A stretch of 64,000 nucleotides of DNA from Pseudanabaena yagii GIHE-NHR1 (GCF_012863495.1 NZ_JAAVJL010000001.1:2104001-2168000), one strand, 5' to 3'; positions 37,453-45,626 are shown, numbered from the stretch's first letter. A program made the numbers and translations. The notes: generated by a model not told the origin, from the sequence alone.

Positions 37453-38139
37453 ATGAGCGCTAAACATACTACAAAATTGGCAATAGTATCATCGGTAAGT
37501 ATGGTACTCAGCTTAGCTGTAACATCTCTCATTTCTCCCCCTAGTGATGCGTATCAAAAGTTTCAATCACAATCAGCACAGACCGCATCGCAGCAAAATC
37601 AAATAGCACAGGTATTTCGCTCTACCTATAACTTACCTGTTGGTCAAGCGATCGCTACAAAAATCAATCGCCAAGATACCCTCTACATTGCTAAGGGCGA
37701 AACCGTTAACGCGAGTCTTCTAGTTGCCCAAGATATTGCTGCTAACAATGGCACTGTTTTAATCCCTTCAGGTGCAGTCATTGAAGGGCAATTTGTGCCT
37801 GTGGAAGGTGGCTCCAAGTTTGTCGCCCAAAAATTGACGAGTCGTGGGGCAACGGTCAGTCTTCAAGCAGAATCAGCATTAATTAATGATATGAAAGATC
37901 CTCGTGAGACTAATGCAGGCTCAATCTTGACTGATGCTGGCATTGGTGGAGCCGCAGGTGCGGTGCTTGGTGGCGTATTGCGTGGTGGTATCCGCATTGA
38001 AGATATTCTCGGTGGTGCGGCGGCTGGAGCCGTAATTGGAAATGTGACTGCGCCTCAGGTAACGGTCATTGAACCTAATACTGCTATCAATATCATGACT
38101 AAACAAACCCTCACTTTTGCGACCCGTGATGATTATTAA
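37453..38139 (+). CDS. Exported protein with glycine-zipper region
   Basis: This 228-aa protein has a signal peptide (about 1-35). The central beta-rich part contains LPVGQAIATKINRQDTLYIA and GTVLIPSGAVIEGQF, resembling the conserved cyanobacterial family with a conjugal-transfer TrbI-like fold. A glycine-zipper (GIGGAAGAVLGGVLRGG and LGGAAAGAVIGNV) may insert in a membrane. The frame opens at TTG 37432, but ATG 37453 is preferred. Function unknown. Confidence 0.7.
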   Translation: MSAKHTTKLAIVSSVSMVLSLAVTSLISPPSDAYQKFQSQSAQTASQQNQIAQVFRSTYNLPVGQAIATKINRQDTLYIAKGETVNASLLVAQDIAANNGTVLIPSGAVIEGQFVPVEGGSKFVAQKLTSRGATVSLQAESALINDMKDPRETNAGSILTDAGIGGAAGAVLGGVLRGGIRIEDILGGAAAGAVIGNVTAPQVTVIEPNTAINIMTKQTLTFATRDDY

Positions 38140-38141
38140 GA

Positions 38142-38184
38142 TCTAGAATTAAAAGCCTTGCGTAGCAAGGCTTTTAATTCTAGA
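38142..38184 (+). terminator. 20-bp palindrome with GTA loop
   Basis: The arms TCTAGAATTAAAAGCCTTGC and complement enclose GTA just after the stop of the glycine-zipper protein gene. Confidence 0.8.
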
Positions 38185-38315
38185 CTGACGCTGTTTTATT
38201 TCAGGTGTTAAAATTGGCAGGTAGCTGTAGCTGTCACCACAATATTTAAGCCAGAAAGCCACAGTTATAAAATCAATTTTGAGATAATTCAAGATATAGA
38301 GCGTTTGTTGTAGAT

Positions 38316-38624
38316 ATGGCTATTTTTGCTGCTGTTCAAACTCCCGAAAAAGTTAAAGATACCGTAAGGGAAGTAGTACGCAAACCTTACCCCAAGTATA
38401 AGGTCATTGTGTTAGACGATGATTTCAATACTTTTGAGCATGTTTCTAATTGCCTGATGAAATATATTCCCCACATGACCGAAGAGCTAGCATGGGAGTT
38501 GACTAATCAAGTGCATTATCAAGGCTTAGCGATCGTTTGGGTGGGACCGATGGAGCAGGCTGAGCTTTATCACGCGCAATTAAAACAAGCTGGGCTAACG
38601 ATGGCTCCCCTTGAACCTGAATAA
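38316..38624 (+). CDS. clpS: ATP-dependent Clp protease adaptor ClpS
   Basis: This 102-aa protein has the ClpS core KVIVLDDDFNTFEHVSNCLM and the MTEELAWELTNQVHYQGLAI region. ClpS binds N-degron substrates and delivers them to ClpC/ClpP in cyanobacteria. The length is typical. It is convergent with the DUF29 gene 34 bp away. Confidence 0.93.
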   Translation: MAIFAAVQTPEKVKDTVREVVRKPYPKYKVIVLDDDFNTFEHVSNCLMKYIPHMTEELAWELTNQVHYQGLAIVWVGPMEQAELYHAQLKQAGLTMAPLEPE

Positions 38625-38658
38625 GTATTGCGGTTTTCATTTTGCCGTAGGCAAGTGG

Positions 38659-39135
38659 CTAGTTCGGATAAAAGTCTTGATTAAGAATTTGCACAGTGTT
38701 ATAGGGACATCTTGATGGTAAGTCCTTCTTATCGAAAGGGGTTTCTTTAACAACAATGGCGATCGCCTGTTTGTAGGATCTCGCGATCGCTTCTTCGGTA
38801 TAGGGCTTGAGACTAGGGTTATCAACTAAAAGCTCTTGAATTTCCTCGCGCTGTAAGTCAATGGTGATGCGCCAACTTTTGCCTCGTAGTTGGGGTTGGT
38901 ATTCCCACTTTAGTAAATGTCCAATCAAAACTCCAAAGCGATTGCGTAATTCCTGTTGCTGTTGCTTACCCAAGGATTCAATCTCCTCCGCCAAATTCTC
39001 CAAATCTAAACCCTGTAATTTGCCGAGACGTAGCAATTTTGCTTGTTCCTGTGTCCATCCGTAAAAGTCTTGCTCGTAACTATTGACAGAGTTATGAGAA
39101 GTCAGATTAGGCAAATCACTTGTATTTAGCATCAT
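38659..39135 (-). CDS. DUF29 family protein
   Basis: This 158-aa protein has typical DUF29 motifs: YEQDFYGWTQEQAKLLR, LDLENLAEEIESLGK and HLLKWEYQP. The family is abundant and multicopy in cyanobacteria, with no known function. The frame extends to 39186, but ATG 39135 with GAGG upstream matches family N-termini. The following region (39187-39576) holds only repeats and gene remnants. Confidence 0.85.
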   Translation of the reverse strand: MMLNTSDLPNLTSHNSVNSYEQDFYGWTQEQAKLLRLGKLQGLDLENLAEEIESLGKQQQQELRNRFGVLIGHLLKWEYQPQLRGKSWRITIDLQREEIQELLVDNPSLKPYTEEAIARSYKQAIAIVVKETPFDKKDLPSRCPYNTVQILNQDFYPN

Positions 39136-39195
39136 GACACCTCTACTAGTCGATTTTTGGCTGAGATTGCGAGAAACACCACCCATACTTATATT

Positions 39196-39270
39196 CTAAG
39201 GACTTTGTAGAACTTGGTGAGCAGTTAACTGAAGATTAGGAAATATCACTGAAGCGATCGCCTGATCATT
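39196..39270 (-). pseudogene. Remnant of a Uma2-family nuclease gene 3' end
   Basis: In one minus frame the sequence reads QAIASVIFPNLQLTAHQVLQ and ends soon after at TAG, with an in-frame stop just upstream. This matches the typical C-terminus of Uma2 (DUF820) proteins. A longer relic with the same ending lies at 48115-48285. Confidence 0.55.
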
Positions 39271-39349
39271 CTAACCTTATCGCTTATAATTTTTTTGGAC
39301 TCAAAAAAATCTAATCATTTTTCTCAGGAGAGCAGTGGCGATCAATCAT

Positions 39350-39480
39350 ATGTTCAAAAGTTGAAAGCGATCACTACCAGTGTATTTAAACGCGATCGCT
39401 TAATAATTATTTGTCTTTGCGATCGCCAATAACTTCTCTAGACTCAATGACGAAGCGAACCATTTTTGATGGCACAATCT
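39350..39480. repeat. Imperfect direct repeat flanking phosphodiesterase gene, copy 1
   Basis: The segment with CACTACCAGTGTATTTAAAC and TATTTGTCTTTGCG recurs at 41122-41290 with about 85 percent identity over the best 85 bp. A minus-strand frame (KWFASSLSLEKLLAIAKTN) is partly conserved in both, so the repeat may descend from a decayed gene. Confidence 0.6.
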
Positions 39481-39576
39481 CGGATAGAAACAGACAACTT
39501 TAACGGGCGTGAAGATTAGGGGAGGAGGCGATCACGCTACAATGGTCAATATGGTGAATCCATTCTAAAAATAGCC

Positions 39577-40983
39577 ATGGCAAATTCTTCGTTTCCCAAT
39601 GTGACCGCTCTTGCTGAAGCTGCTTTGCTCGAAAGACAATCGCTACCACCTGAATTGTTGGAAGCAGAGACAGTCCGTCCTAGCTATGATGGCTTGGGAC
39701 TGGCGAATGTGCCCGCCTTAGCGATGCATTGGTTGGGTGTCGATATGATGCCAACTTCTATCACTGCGTTGCCACCATTCAATCCATTGCTGTTGGAGAA
39801 TCCAGCCGTAACTGAGGCGTGGGAAGCTTGGCAACAGCAGGATGAAATCAATCATGTGGTTCTATTGATCGTGGATGCCTTTGGTTATGATCAACTCCAA
39901 ACTGTAATGGCAGACGGTGATGCTCCTGGACTAGCGATCGCCTGCGGCAGTCCCCAAGCTTTTTTCATGCCTGCGACTTCAGTCTTTCCAAGCACCACCG
40001 CCACTGCTCTCACTAGCGCCGCCACTGCCCACGCTCCTGCTCAACATGGCATCATGGGGACAAGAGCCTATGTCCGAGAAGTGGGAAACATTGTCAATTT
40101 TCTACGGTGGACACCAGGCTTATCCCCCACATCGACCCCCTATCCAGATTCACAACTTAATCCAGACACATTTGTCCCCGTCCCGAATTTATATTTGACC
40201 TTGGAGGATGCTGGGGTCGATGTGGGAATTGTCAACTGGCGCAACTTTCGAGGATCTAGCGTCAGCAGGTTCACCACAGGCGGTGCACAAGCGGGTAAAC
40301 AAGGGTATGTTGATTATCTGACGGCAAGCGATGGATTTGTTCAGCTTCGAGATCGTCTGCTCAGCCTTCAAGAGAAAAGCCTTCAAGAGAAAACTAAGAG
40401 TTTTACACACCTCTATATTCCGAATTTAGACAGTGCAGCCCATCGGTATGGTCCCCTGAGTCCTTGTTACCGAGCAGAGGTTGCGACGCTAGATTTTGCG
40501 TTGAAGCGGGAGTTGTTCGAGCCATTGCGGGGTCGATCAGACATTGTGTTATTACTGGTCGCCGATCATGGACAACGAACGATCGCCCCAGATAAAGTAC
40601 TGTGGTTGAATCACCATCCTGAGTTAACAAAATGCCTATGCGCTCCCGCAACGGGTGAGTCGCAAGCTCGATTTTTGCATGTTAGATCGGGACAAGAAGC
40701 ATCAGCGATCGCCTATATTCAGACCCATTTGAGAGATCAGTTTTTAGTAATTCCCAAAGATAAAGCAATCCATCTTGGATTATTTGGATTACCCGAACAG
40801 CCACCTACTGAGGAAATTGGCGATCGCATGGGAGATTTGATTTTAATTCCCCAAAATGGCTGGTCTTGTTTTCAGCATGTGGGAGAGACGAAACCAGAGG
40901 ATTGTCAAACGACGCTCTTAGGTATTCATGGTGGTGTGACCCGTGCTGAAATGCTGATTCCGTTCTTAGCCTATCGATTTTAG
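39577..40983 (+). CDS. Alkaline-phosphatase-superfamily phosphodiesterase/pyrophosphatase
   Basis: This 468-aa protein has the type I phosphodiesterase/nucleotide pyrophosphatase fold. Key features are a metal-binding Asp in HVVLLIVDAFGYDQL (about 95), the nucleophile Thr region SVFPSTTATALTS, YIPNLDSAAHRYGP and VADHGQRTI with metal ligands. It has no signal peptide. The substrate is unknown; nucleotide sugars or phosphonates are hydrolysed by relatives. It is flanked by the direct repeats at 39350 and 41122, which suggests it may have been inserted or duplicated as a block. Confidence 0.8.
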   Translation: MANSSFPNVTALAEAALLERQSLPPELLEAETVRPSYDGLGLANVPALAMHWLGVDMMPTSITALPPFNPLLLENPAVTEAWEAWQQQDEINHVVLLIVDAFGYDQLQTVMADGDAPGLAIACGSPQAFFMPATSVFPSTTATALTSAATAHAPAQHGIMGTRAYVREVGNIVNFLRWTPGLSPTSTPYPDSQLNPDTFVPVPNLYLTLEDAGVDVGIVNWRNFRGSSVSRFTTGGAQAGKQGYVDYLTASDGFVQLRDRLLSLQEKSLQEKTKSFTHLYIPNLDSAAHRYGPLSPCYRAEVATLDFALKRELFEPLRGRSDIVLLLVADHGQRTIAPDKVLWLNHHPELTKCLCAPATGESQARFLHVRSGQEASAIAYIQTHLRDQFLVIPKDKAIHLGLFGLPEQPPTEEIGDRMGDLILIPQNGWSCFQHVGETKPEDCQTTLLGIHGGVTRAEMLIPFLAYRF

Positions 40984-41121
40984 GCTGATCGCAATCCCTA
41001 TCCATTCTGTGCTGTTATTGCTAATTAGCACGCTAAAGAATAGATAGATTTCTCTCTAAAAGTGGATTACATATTCTTGTTGAGCATTAAAGCAAGATTG
41101 CTAATTTATTCATGCAATCGC

Positions 41122-41290
41122 ATGTCCAAAAATTGAAGGCGATCGCTACCAGTTTATTTAAACGCGATCGCTTAACAATCTATTTGTCTTTGCAGCGAGA
41201 CGTATCCTGAAAGCGATCGCCAATGATTTCTCCGAACTAAGCAGTGAAATCAACCAATTTTTGTTTGCCAAATCTTGGCTAAAAATAGAT
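41122..41290. repeat. Imperfect direct repeat flanking phosphodiesterase gene, copy 2
   Basis: It is homologous to 39350-39480, with an extra 20-bp stretch (GCGAGACGTATCCTGAAA). The minus-strand frame encodes NWLISLLSSEKSLAIAF, parallel to the first copy. The remaining intergenic DNA (40984-41526) shows a half copy of the TAGCAATCC repeat at 41433 and nothing else I can support. Confidence 0.6.
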
Positions 41291-41956
41291 AATCTTGCAT
41301 AATCTCCTGTTCATTGGTATTTGGATATCAGTTCAAGTGCAGCACAAAAGCTGTTGCGTCTATTTAATAAAGCTCTGATTTATTTTCACAACACTCAATG
41401 AATTTTTCAATCCTATTTCTCAAGAGAGCTACTATAGCAATCCGAAATCATTTGTAATTGGATAACGATTATTTTGGGCGTTTTTAGATAAATGCTTAAA
41501 GCTATGGCTCACGTCGGATCGTACTACTAGATTTTTTGACACTGCGTAAACGGTTCTCGGATGAAGTAGAGAGCATCTCGCCCTTGAACTTCTATACCAC
41601 CTTTATTAGGAGTTCCCCAACGAGTTACAAATTTTTTCCCATTGCGACGCTCAACAGCAACAGTAAAGTTATTGCGTAACTCCCGATAGCAACCTTCTAG
41701 ATTAGATAATGTTAAATCAAGTACAGGAATATCAATTTTATCAAGTCCTTTATTTTCAACAAAAAAACCTTCTGCACCTCTCTCCATCATCAAAGCAGTT
41801 TGACGATTGATAACTCTTAAAATGTTTTCTTTAACATTCTTTCCATCCTTACCACGCTGAGTCATAATCTGACGGAATTTAACTCCAAACGGAATATAAG
41901 CAGAATTAAGATTATCGGCATTGAAGACTAGAGGTGTTCCTCCCTCTCTCGCTAAC

Positions 41957-43374
41957 CAGCAATTCTCATTATGAAAAATTAACTACTGTTGGGAGGGAGA
42001 TCTAACTCCAAACCTTGAATCATAAAAGTCAAAAGATGATCCCAACTATCAAAAACAAGATATCGAGTCAAGGCGCGTAAATCGTTAAAAAAGGTTTTGC
42101 GGGTTGGCAAATGAGAGCGCAATAACTGGTACTTGTCATCGACCAATTCCAATAACGTGTGAAATAGTAGGGACAAAATATTGAGGGTGGCTAGGAATGA
42201 AGCAAGATGCTCCTTGCCATGTCCAAAGTTGTGTTCTAGGTTGTAGCCCTTAGTTTTGAGAGTATTGTTATTCTCATTTTCCACTTTCCAACGAGTACGA
42301 CCAGCCAGCACGATTTCCACCACTGTTTGCTCAGTAATCAGGTGATTGGTGGCAAAAGAGTTTTTGTAAACTACCTTGCCATCAGGTCTAGTCACAGTTA
42401 GTTCACACCAGTTAACCAGCAAAGCATCGTCACCATCTTTGATAGGTAGCCCATTGACATATTGGTAGGTATAGGTCTCTTGAACTTTCCCTGTCCACTT
42501 ATTGACAACCACCGTTGGCAAAGCAATCCCTTCTATATGCTCATAGATAGTGGGGTGAGATTCGGGGCGGCAGACTAAGATGAAGTTGAACTGTTGCTCT
42601 AATAGCATTTGGCAGAGGGGTTGGCGAGAATAAAGGTCATCACCCAAAACAGTTACCTTGAATGCACTGTACTTACTGCCATGTTGTAACAACCATCTTT
42701 TGGCGGCTGTATTCTCACAGTCTTGCTTGTCATTTCCATCCTGCGGCACAATAAATTCTGGTACTAGGGGAATCACTTGCGATTGATGTGGACTGACGAT
42801 AACTGGCGTAACTACGCTATGAAAATAATGAATTTCTCCTGATTTCATTTTCCTACTCGAACAATGGTGACAGTGTATTTGTTTTGAACTAAAGTACTCT
42901 GTCCCATCTAGCGCCATTAATAGATTGTTGGCGAATCCTCGAAATCCTTGCAGTTTCCCCTTTTGCTCTATCGTCTCCAAGATTGTCTCGAACACTGGAA
43001 ACATTTCTTTAGGTTGCACTGGGTCTAGCAAGTCTCGGATATGGTTATCCGTTGGTATTTTATGCACCCCAAATAAACTTTGGGCGTTGCTTCGCCCTTT
43101 TGTCTGCTCCATTGTCCGCTGGTAAGACAAGAATGATGGACTTTGAGTGAAAAATACACTGAATGCACTCATGGCTGCATCTTCCATGCCATAGCGACTA
43201 TTTTTGCCTGTCCGCTTGTCTGGCAATGATTCTAGTTGTTGTCGGAAAATTTCTACAATTCTGTCGAATGAGCCTTGTGCTTTCAAAGCTCTTCCCCTAA
43301 ATCAATCATCATGTTATTTACAATATCCCTATATCAACGGTTTGACTAGCCTTCGTTCATAATGAGAATTGCTG
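41957..43374 (-). mobile_element. Complete insertion sequence (ISNCY-like) in alpha-amylase gene
   Basis: The element is 1418 bp long and has perfect 19-bp terminal inverted repeats CAGCAATTCTCATTATGAA (41957-41975 and 43356-43374). The host sequence CTCGCTAAC is duplicated at 41948-41956 and 43375-43383. One full transposase gene lies inside. Perfect ends and duplication suggest a recent and possibly active copy. Confidence 0.95.
41979..43286 (-). CDS. DDE transposase of the ISNCY-like element
   Basis: This 435-aa transposase has an N-terminal DDE_Tnp-like region (PDKRTGKNSRYGMEDAAMSA). Probable catalytic Asps lie in MALDGTEYF and LGDDLYSRQP. A late Glu is in RWKVENENNNTLKTKGY, which matches the YREK-like C1 signature position of IS4-type enzymes. 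I recall highly similar cyanobacterial proteins annotated as ISNCY family. The start at 43286 lies 88 bp inside the right end. Confidence 0.88.
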   Translation of the reverse strand: MKAQGSFDRIVEIFRQQLESLPDKRTGKNSRYGMEDAAMSAFSVFFTQSPSFLSYQRTMEQTKGRSNAQSLFGVHKIPTDNHIRDLLDPVQPKEMFPVFETILETIEQKGKLQGFRGFANNLLMALDGTEYFSSKQIHCHHCSSRKMKSGEIHYFHSVVTPVIVSPHQSQVIPLVPEFIVPQDGNDKQDCENTAAKRWLLQHGSKYSAFKVTVLGDDLYSRQPLCQMLLEQQFNFILVCRPESHPTIYEHIEGIALPTVVVNKWTGKVQETYTYQYVNGLPIKDGDDALLVNWCELTVTRPDGKVVYKNSFATNHLITEQTVVEIVLAGRTRWKVENENNNTLKTKGYNLEHNFGHGKEHLASFLATLNILSLLFHTLLELVDDKYQLLRSHLPTRKTFFNDLRALTRYLVFDSWDHLLTFMIQGLELDLPPNSS

Positions 43375-43907
43375 CTCGCTAACACATATGCTGTCGCAAG
43401 ATAGGAATCAGTGGTATCGTCATAGGGACTATATGCGTCTTTCTTCGCTTTTCTAATTTCTACCACTGAATCGTGATTTCTGCCAAAGGTAACACTACGA
43501 GAATCATTTACGGCATTACTTGGTAGCGATCGCAAATCCCCACCGAAAGAGAATGCACCTTTCATGGAGTTGTAAAGGAGAAAATCTGTGACCACAGCAA
43601 TCCAATTGTAATCTTCTGCTTTCGTATCATTGTCTTCTATGACTTCAAGATAATTCCAAGTATTTCCTTTACTTTCGGCATCAATAAAGTCAATGTACTC
43701 TTTCTGGACATTAGCAGGCATATGCTTAGAGGCATCAAAACGAAATCCATCAATCCCTAAGTCAAGTAATTTCTTGAGATGTGCTTTTTGGATGCGTTTG
43801 ACATTGGGAGTGAATTTGAGATCTGGAAGGCTGGCGAGCCAACAGTTAAGTTCCGAGTCCCTGTTGCCATCGTTATAGCCATTTCTATTTATACCTTCTC
43901 AAATTAT

Positions 43908-44007
43908 CGAAAGCTTCATCCAGTAAAGCTTTCATCGAATCGACTCAAAAGTTATTTCCTAGTTTTCGTTAATTCAGGTCATAATCATTGAGTGAATTCG
44001 ATGAAAG
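43908..44007. repeat. Inverted repeats at alpha-amylase/peptide-cluster junction
   Basis: The sequence CTTTCATCGAATCGACTCA (43929-43947) pairs with TGAGTGAATTCGATGAAAG (43989-44007), with 17 of 19 matches. A second short pair CGAAAGCTT/AAGCTTTC overlaps it (43908-43936). It marks the point where the truncated amylase stops. It may be a leftover element end or a terminator of the peptide array. Confidence 0.5.
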
Positions 44008-44034
44008 ATATGCTAGACAAGGATTTTGGTGATT

Positions 44035-44104
44035 TCAAAAGATATCATATAGAGGTCGCACCCCCAGTACAATCCCAGAAGCAAAGACATCTAAAAATGC
44101 TGCG
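44035..44104 (-). pseudogene. Degenerate sixth precursor core
   Basis: In one minus frame this region reads CLCFWDCTGGATSI and a stop, closely paralleling the tail CVCFYDCTGGATWQY of the intact precursor at 44115. The 21-bp segment GGTCGCACCCCCAGTACAATC is identical in both. No leader is left, so it is a relic of a further array member. Confidence 0.6.
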
Positions 44105-44114
44105 ATCGCGGCGA

Positions 44115-44333
44115 TTAATACTGCCAGGTCGCACCCCCAGTACAATCATAAAAGCAAACACATCCGCCGTCTTGCCAACAGTGACACGTAGGTATGCACT
44201 CTCTACGCAATTGAGGAACAATTAAGTTTGGTGATACTAGCATTTCTTTCAATGTTACAACTGTTTGGTGGTATTCACTGGACTCATTAAATGCTCTCTC
44301 TGCAGTAAACCCAGGCATTTTCATTGTGCTCAT
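44115..44333 (-). CDS. MPGFTAE-leader cysteine-rich precursor peptide 5
   Basis: This 72-aa peptide has the shared leader KMPGFTAE at residues 5-12 and a PQLR motif at 40-43. The core is RECIPTCHCWQDGGCVCFYD and following, with six Cys; the leader has none. It is the most distal and most diverged array member. Unlike the others it lacks a GGAG ribosome-binding site before the first ATG, so expression may be weak or start at Met4. It is probably cleaved after the leader by the PatA-like protease, which is inference. Confidence 0.78.
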   Translation of the reverse strand: MSTMKMPGFTAERAFNESSEYHQTVVTLKEMLVSPNLIVPQLRRECIPTCHCWQDGGCVCFYDCTGGATWQY

Positions 44334-44353
44334 TTTGTTTTGGTTGGTTAGAT

Positions 44354-44455
44354 TTAACGGTCATAGTACTGTGACAATTTAGTCACCAAGAACGGAAACT
44401 CCTCAGTCACATCAACACGCACATGGCTAAACTCTCAATAGTCAGCACCCAGCAG
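44354..44455 (-). pseudogene. PatG-like gene 3' fragment before precursor 5
   Basis: The frame encodes VRVDVTEEFPFLVTKLSQYY and stops as in the intact gene at 45867. Directly upstream lies a scrap of the middle of that gene (WVLTIESLA), so an internal deletion joined the two parts. The GTGAC-N6-GTCAC inverted repeat is kept. Confidence 0.75.
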
Positions 44456-44479
44456 AGCTGAGCCTACCCTGCTTTCTCA

Positions 44480-44704
44480 TCAGCATTGGTTAATACAAAC
44501 CCCGCAACAGTATTCACCTCCGGTATTGGCGCAACAAGTACAATTTGCTGCGCAACCCCTTTCACTCCTCAGGCTAGCTACTACTGTTGCTTTCCCGGTA
44601 ATACCATCTGCTGTGATTTTGGAAGCCTCAGCCATGTGGTATTGCCCACTTGCTTTGTAAAATGATGACTCTGCGGTAAACCCAGGCATTTTTGTACTAT
44701 TCAT
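44480..44704 (-). CDS. MPGFTAE-leader cysteine-rich precursor peptide 4
   Basis: This 74-aa peptide has leader MNSTKMPGFTAESSFYKASG, a longer spacer with ITADGITGKATV, and an ASLR motif where the others have PQLR. The core GCAANCTCCANTGGEYCCGV and following contains eight Cys, the most of the set. AAAGGAG lies 7 bases before the start. The Ser/Thr-poor, Cys/Gly-rich core suggests disulfides rather than lanthionines. No modifying enzyme is nearby. Confidence 0.82.
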   Translation of the reverse strand: MNSTKMPGFTAESSFYKASGQYHMAEASKITADGITGKATVVASLRSERGCAANCTCCANTGGEYCCGVCINQC

Positions 44705-44748
44705 TTTGTATCTCCTTTTAGCTGGTTAGTTAGATTTAACGATCATAG

Positions 44749-44861
44749 TTAAGGTGACAATTTAGTCACCAAGAACGGAAATTCCTCGGTCACATCCACG
44801 CGTACAAAGAACTCTTCTGTGAAATCGGTGTTGCGTTTTGTGGTGGCTTTTTTCTATGCCA
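44749..44861 (-). pseudogene. PatG-like gene 3' fragment before precursor 4
   Basis: The frame reads RNTDFTEEFFVRVDVTEEFP then FLVTKLSP and a premature stop. It is homologous to the last 38 codons of the gene at 45867. The stem GGTGACAATTTAGTCACC is retained although the final codons are lost. Confidence 0.8.
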
Positions 44862-44871
44862 GCATGATTCA

Positions 44872-45078
44872 TTAGCAATTACTATAAAATTGATAACAAC
44901 TCATCTCATCTCCTCTTAAGCAGCGTGAAAGCCAATTTCCGCATCTATCAGTTGGCCGAAGTTGAGGAATAATCTGGTTACTATCGTTGCCATTAGAAAT
45001 TACCAATCTTTGGTAATGATTGCGTTTGATGTTAAGAGAAGCCTCTGCGGTAAATCCTGGCATTTTCGTTGTTTTCAT
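44872..45078 (-). CDS. MPGFTAE-leader cysteine-rich precursor peptide 3
   Basis: This 68-aa peptide has leader MKTTKMPGFTAEASLNIKRN and IIPQLRPTD before the core CGNWLSRCLRGDEMSCYQFY and following, with four Cys. The leader DNA and upstream region (161 bp, 44934-45094) are identical to precursor 2. The core differs at 11 codons, with 13 non-silent and one silent base change. GGAG lies before the start. It is co-directional with the protease genes. Confidence 0.85.
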   Translation of the reverse strand: MKTTKMPGFTAEASLNIKRNHYQRLVISNGNDSNQIIPQLRPTDRCGNWLSRCLRGDEMSCYQFYSNC

Positions 45079-45105
45079 TTCACATCTCCTTTGGGTTGTT
45101 TAGGT

Positions 45106-45232
45106 TTAGCGGTCATAATACGGTGACAACTTAGTCACCAAGAACGGAAATTCCTCTGTCACATCCAAGCGCACAAAGAACTCTTCTGTGAAATCGGTGT
45201 TGCGTTTTGTGGTGGCTTTTTTCTGTGTCAGC
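45106..45232 (-). pseudogene. PatG-like gene 3' fragment before precursor 3
   Basis: The frame encodes KRNTDFTEEFFVRLDVTEEF followed by PFLVTKLSPYYDR and the same stop as the complete gene at 45867. It starts abruptly near the repeated KATTKRN segment, which differs from the intact gene. The GGTGAC-N6-GTCACC palindrome variant is present. Confidence 0.82.
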
Positions 45233-45243
45233 ATGATTCACCA

Positions 45244-45450
45244 TCAGCAATTGCTAAAAAATAGATCACAACACCTCCCATCTCCTTTTAAGCAGCATGC
45301 AGCTAAATTTCCGCATCTATCAGTTGGCCGAAGTTGAGGAATAATCTGGTTACTATCGTTGCCATTAGAAATTACCAATCTTTGGTAATGATTGCGTTTG
45401 ATGTTAAGAGAAGCCTCTGCGGTAAATCCTGGCATTTTCGTTGTTTTCAT
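45244..45450 (-). CDS. MPGFTAE-leader cysteine-rich precursor peptide 2
   Basis: This 68-aa peptide has a leader identical to precursor 3. The core is CGNLAACCLKGDGRCCDLFF and following, with six Cys in single and paired positions. The PQLRP motif marks the probable leader-core border. AAAGGAG precedes the start. Compared with precursor 3, changes are confined to the core and are almost all amino-acid altering. Its upstream spacer lacks the PatG-like tail remnant found before precursors 3 to 5. Confidence 0.85.
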   Translation of the reverse strand: MKTTKMPGFTAEASLNIKRNHYQRLVISNGNDSNQIIPQLRPTDRCGNLAACCLKGDGRCCDLFFSNC

Positions 45451-45522
45451 TTCACATCTCCTTTGGATTGTTTAGATTTAGCGCTTAATACCGCTATGAT
45501 TTGGTGCGATCTGATGTTGCAA

Positions 45523-45626
45523 GGCATCAGATCGGGTAAGCTTACGCGATCTGACACGATTGATTGTAAAAGCAAGGTCAGTGCTGAATGGATGTTAGGT
45601 TGTGTATATCAATCCAACCTAAAAGA
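45523..45626. repeat. Two short hairpins between precursors 1 and 2
   Basis: One is CGATCTGATG...CATCAGATCG (about 45509-45538). The other is TTAGGTTG...CAACCTAA (about 45597-45624), directly after the precursor 1 stop on the minus strand. The second could attenuate transcription into the distal array. Confidence 0.5.

Larger units (their letters stand above)
41527..43898 (-). pseudogene. Alpha-amylase (GH13), 5'-truncated and split by an insertion sequence
   Basis: The left part (43898-43375) encodes GIDGFRFDASKH with the catalytic Asp, YLEVIED with the acid Glu, and FGRNHDSV with the third carboxylate, all GH13 hallmarks. The frame is then broken by the insertion at 41957-43374. It continues in 41956-41527, ending FIREPFTQCQKI. 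Removing the insertion and one 9-bp duplication restores AYVLAREGGTPLVFNADN without a gap. The 5' portion upstream of about 43898 is absent and ends at an in-frame stop, so the gene was already or later truncated. Confidence 0.88.

Noticed and set aside
41527-41865. Independent 112-aa hypothetical gene
   Set aside because: It is the 3' part of the alpha-amylase gene; the frame continues upstream to the insertion and joins the other half.
43329-43721. Independent 130-aa gene
   Set aside because: It is the central part of the split alpha-amylase and its apparent last residues are encoded by the insertion sequence.
44872-45450. Diversity-generating retroelement acting on peptide cores
   Set aside because: No reverse transcriptase or template repeat is in the window, and several changes involve no adenine in either copy. 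Not excluded genome-wide, but not supported here.
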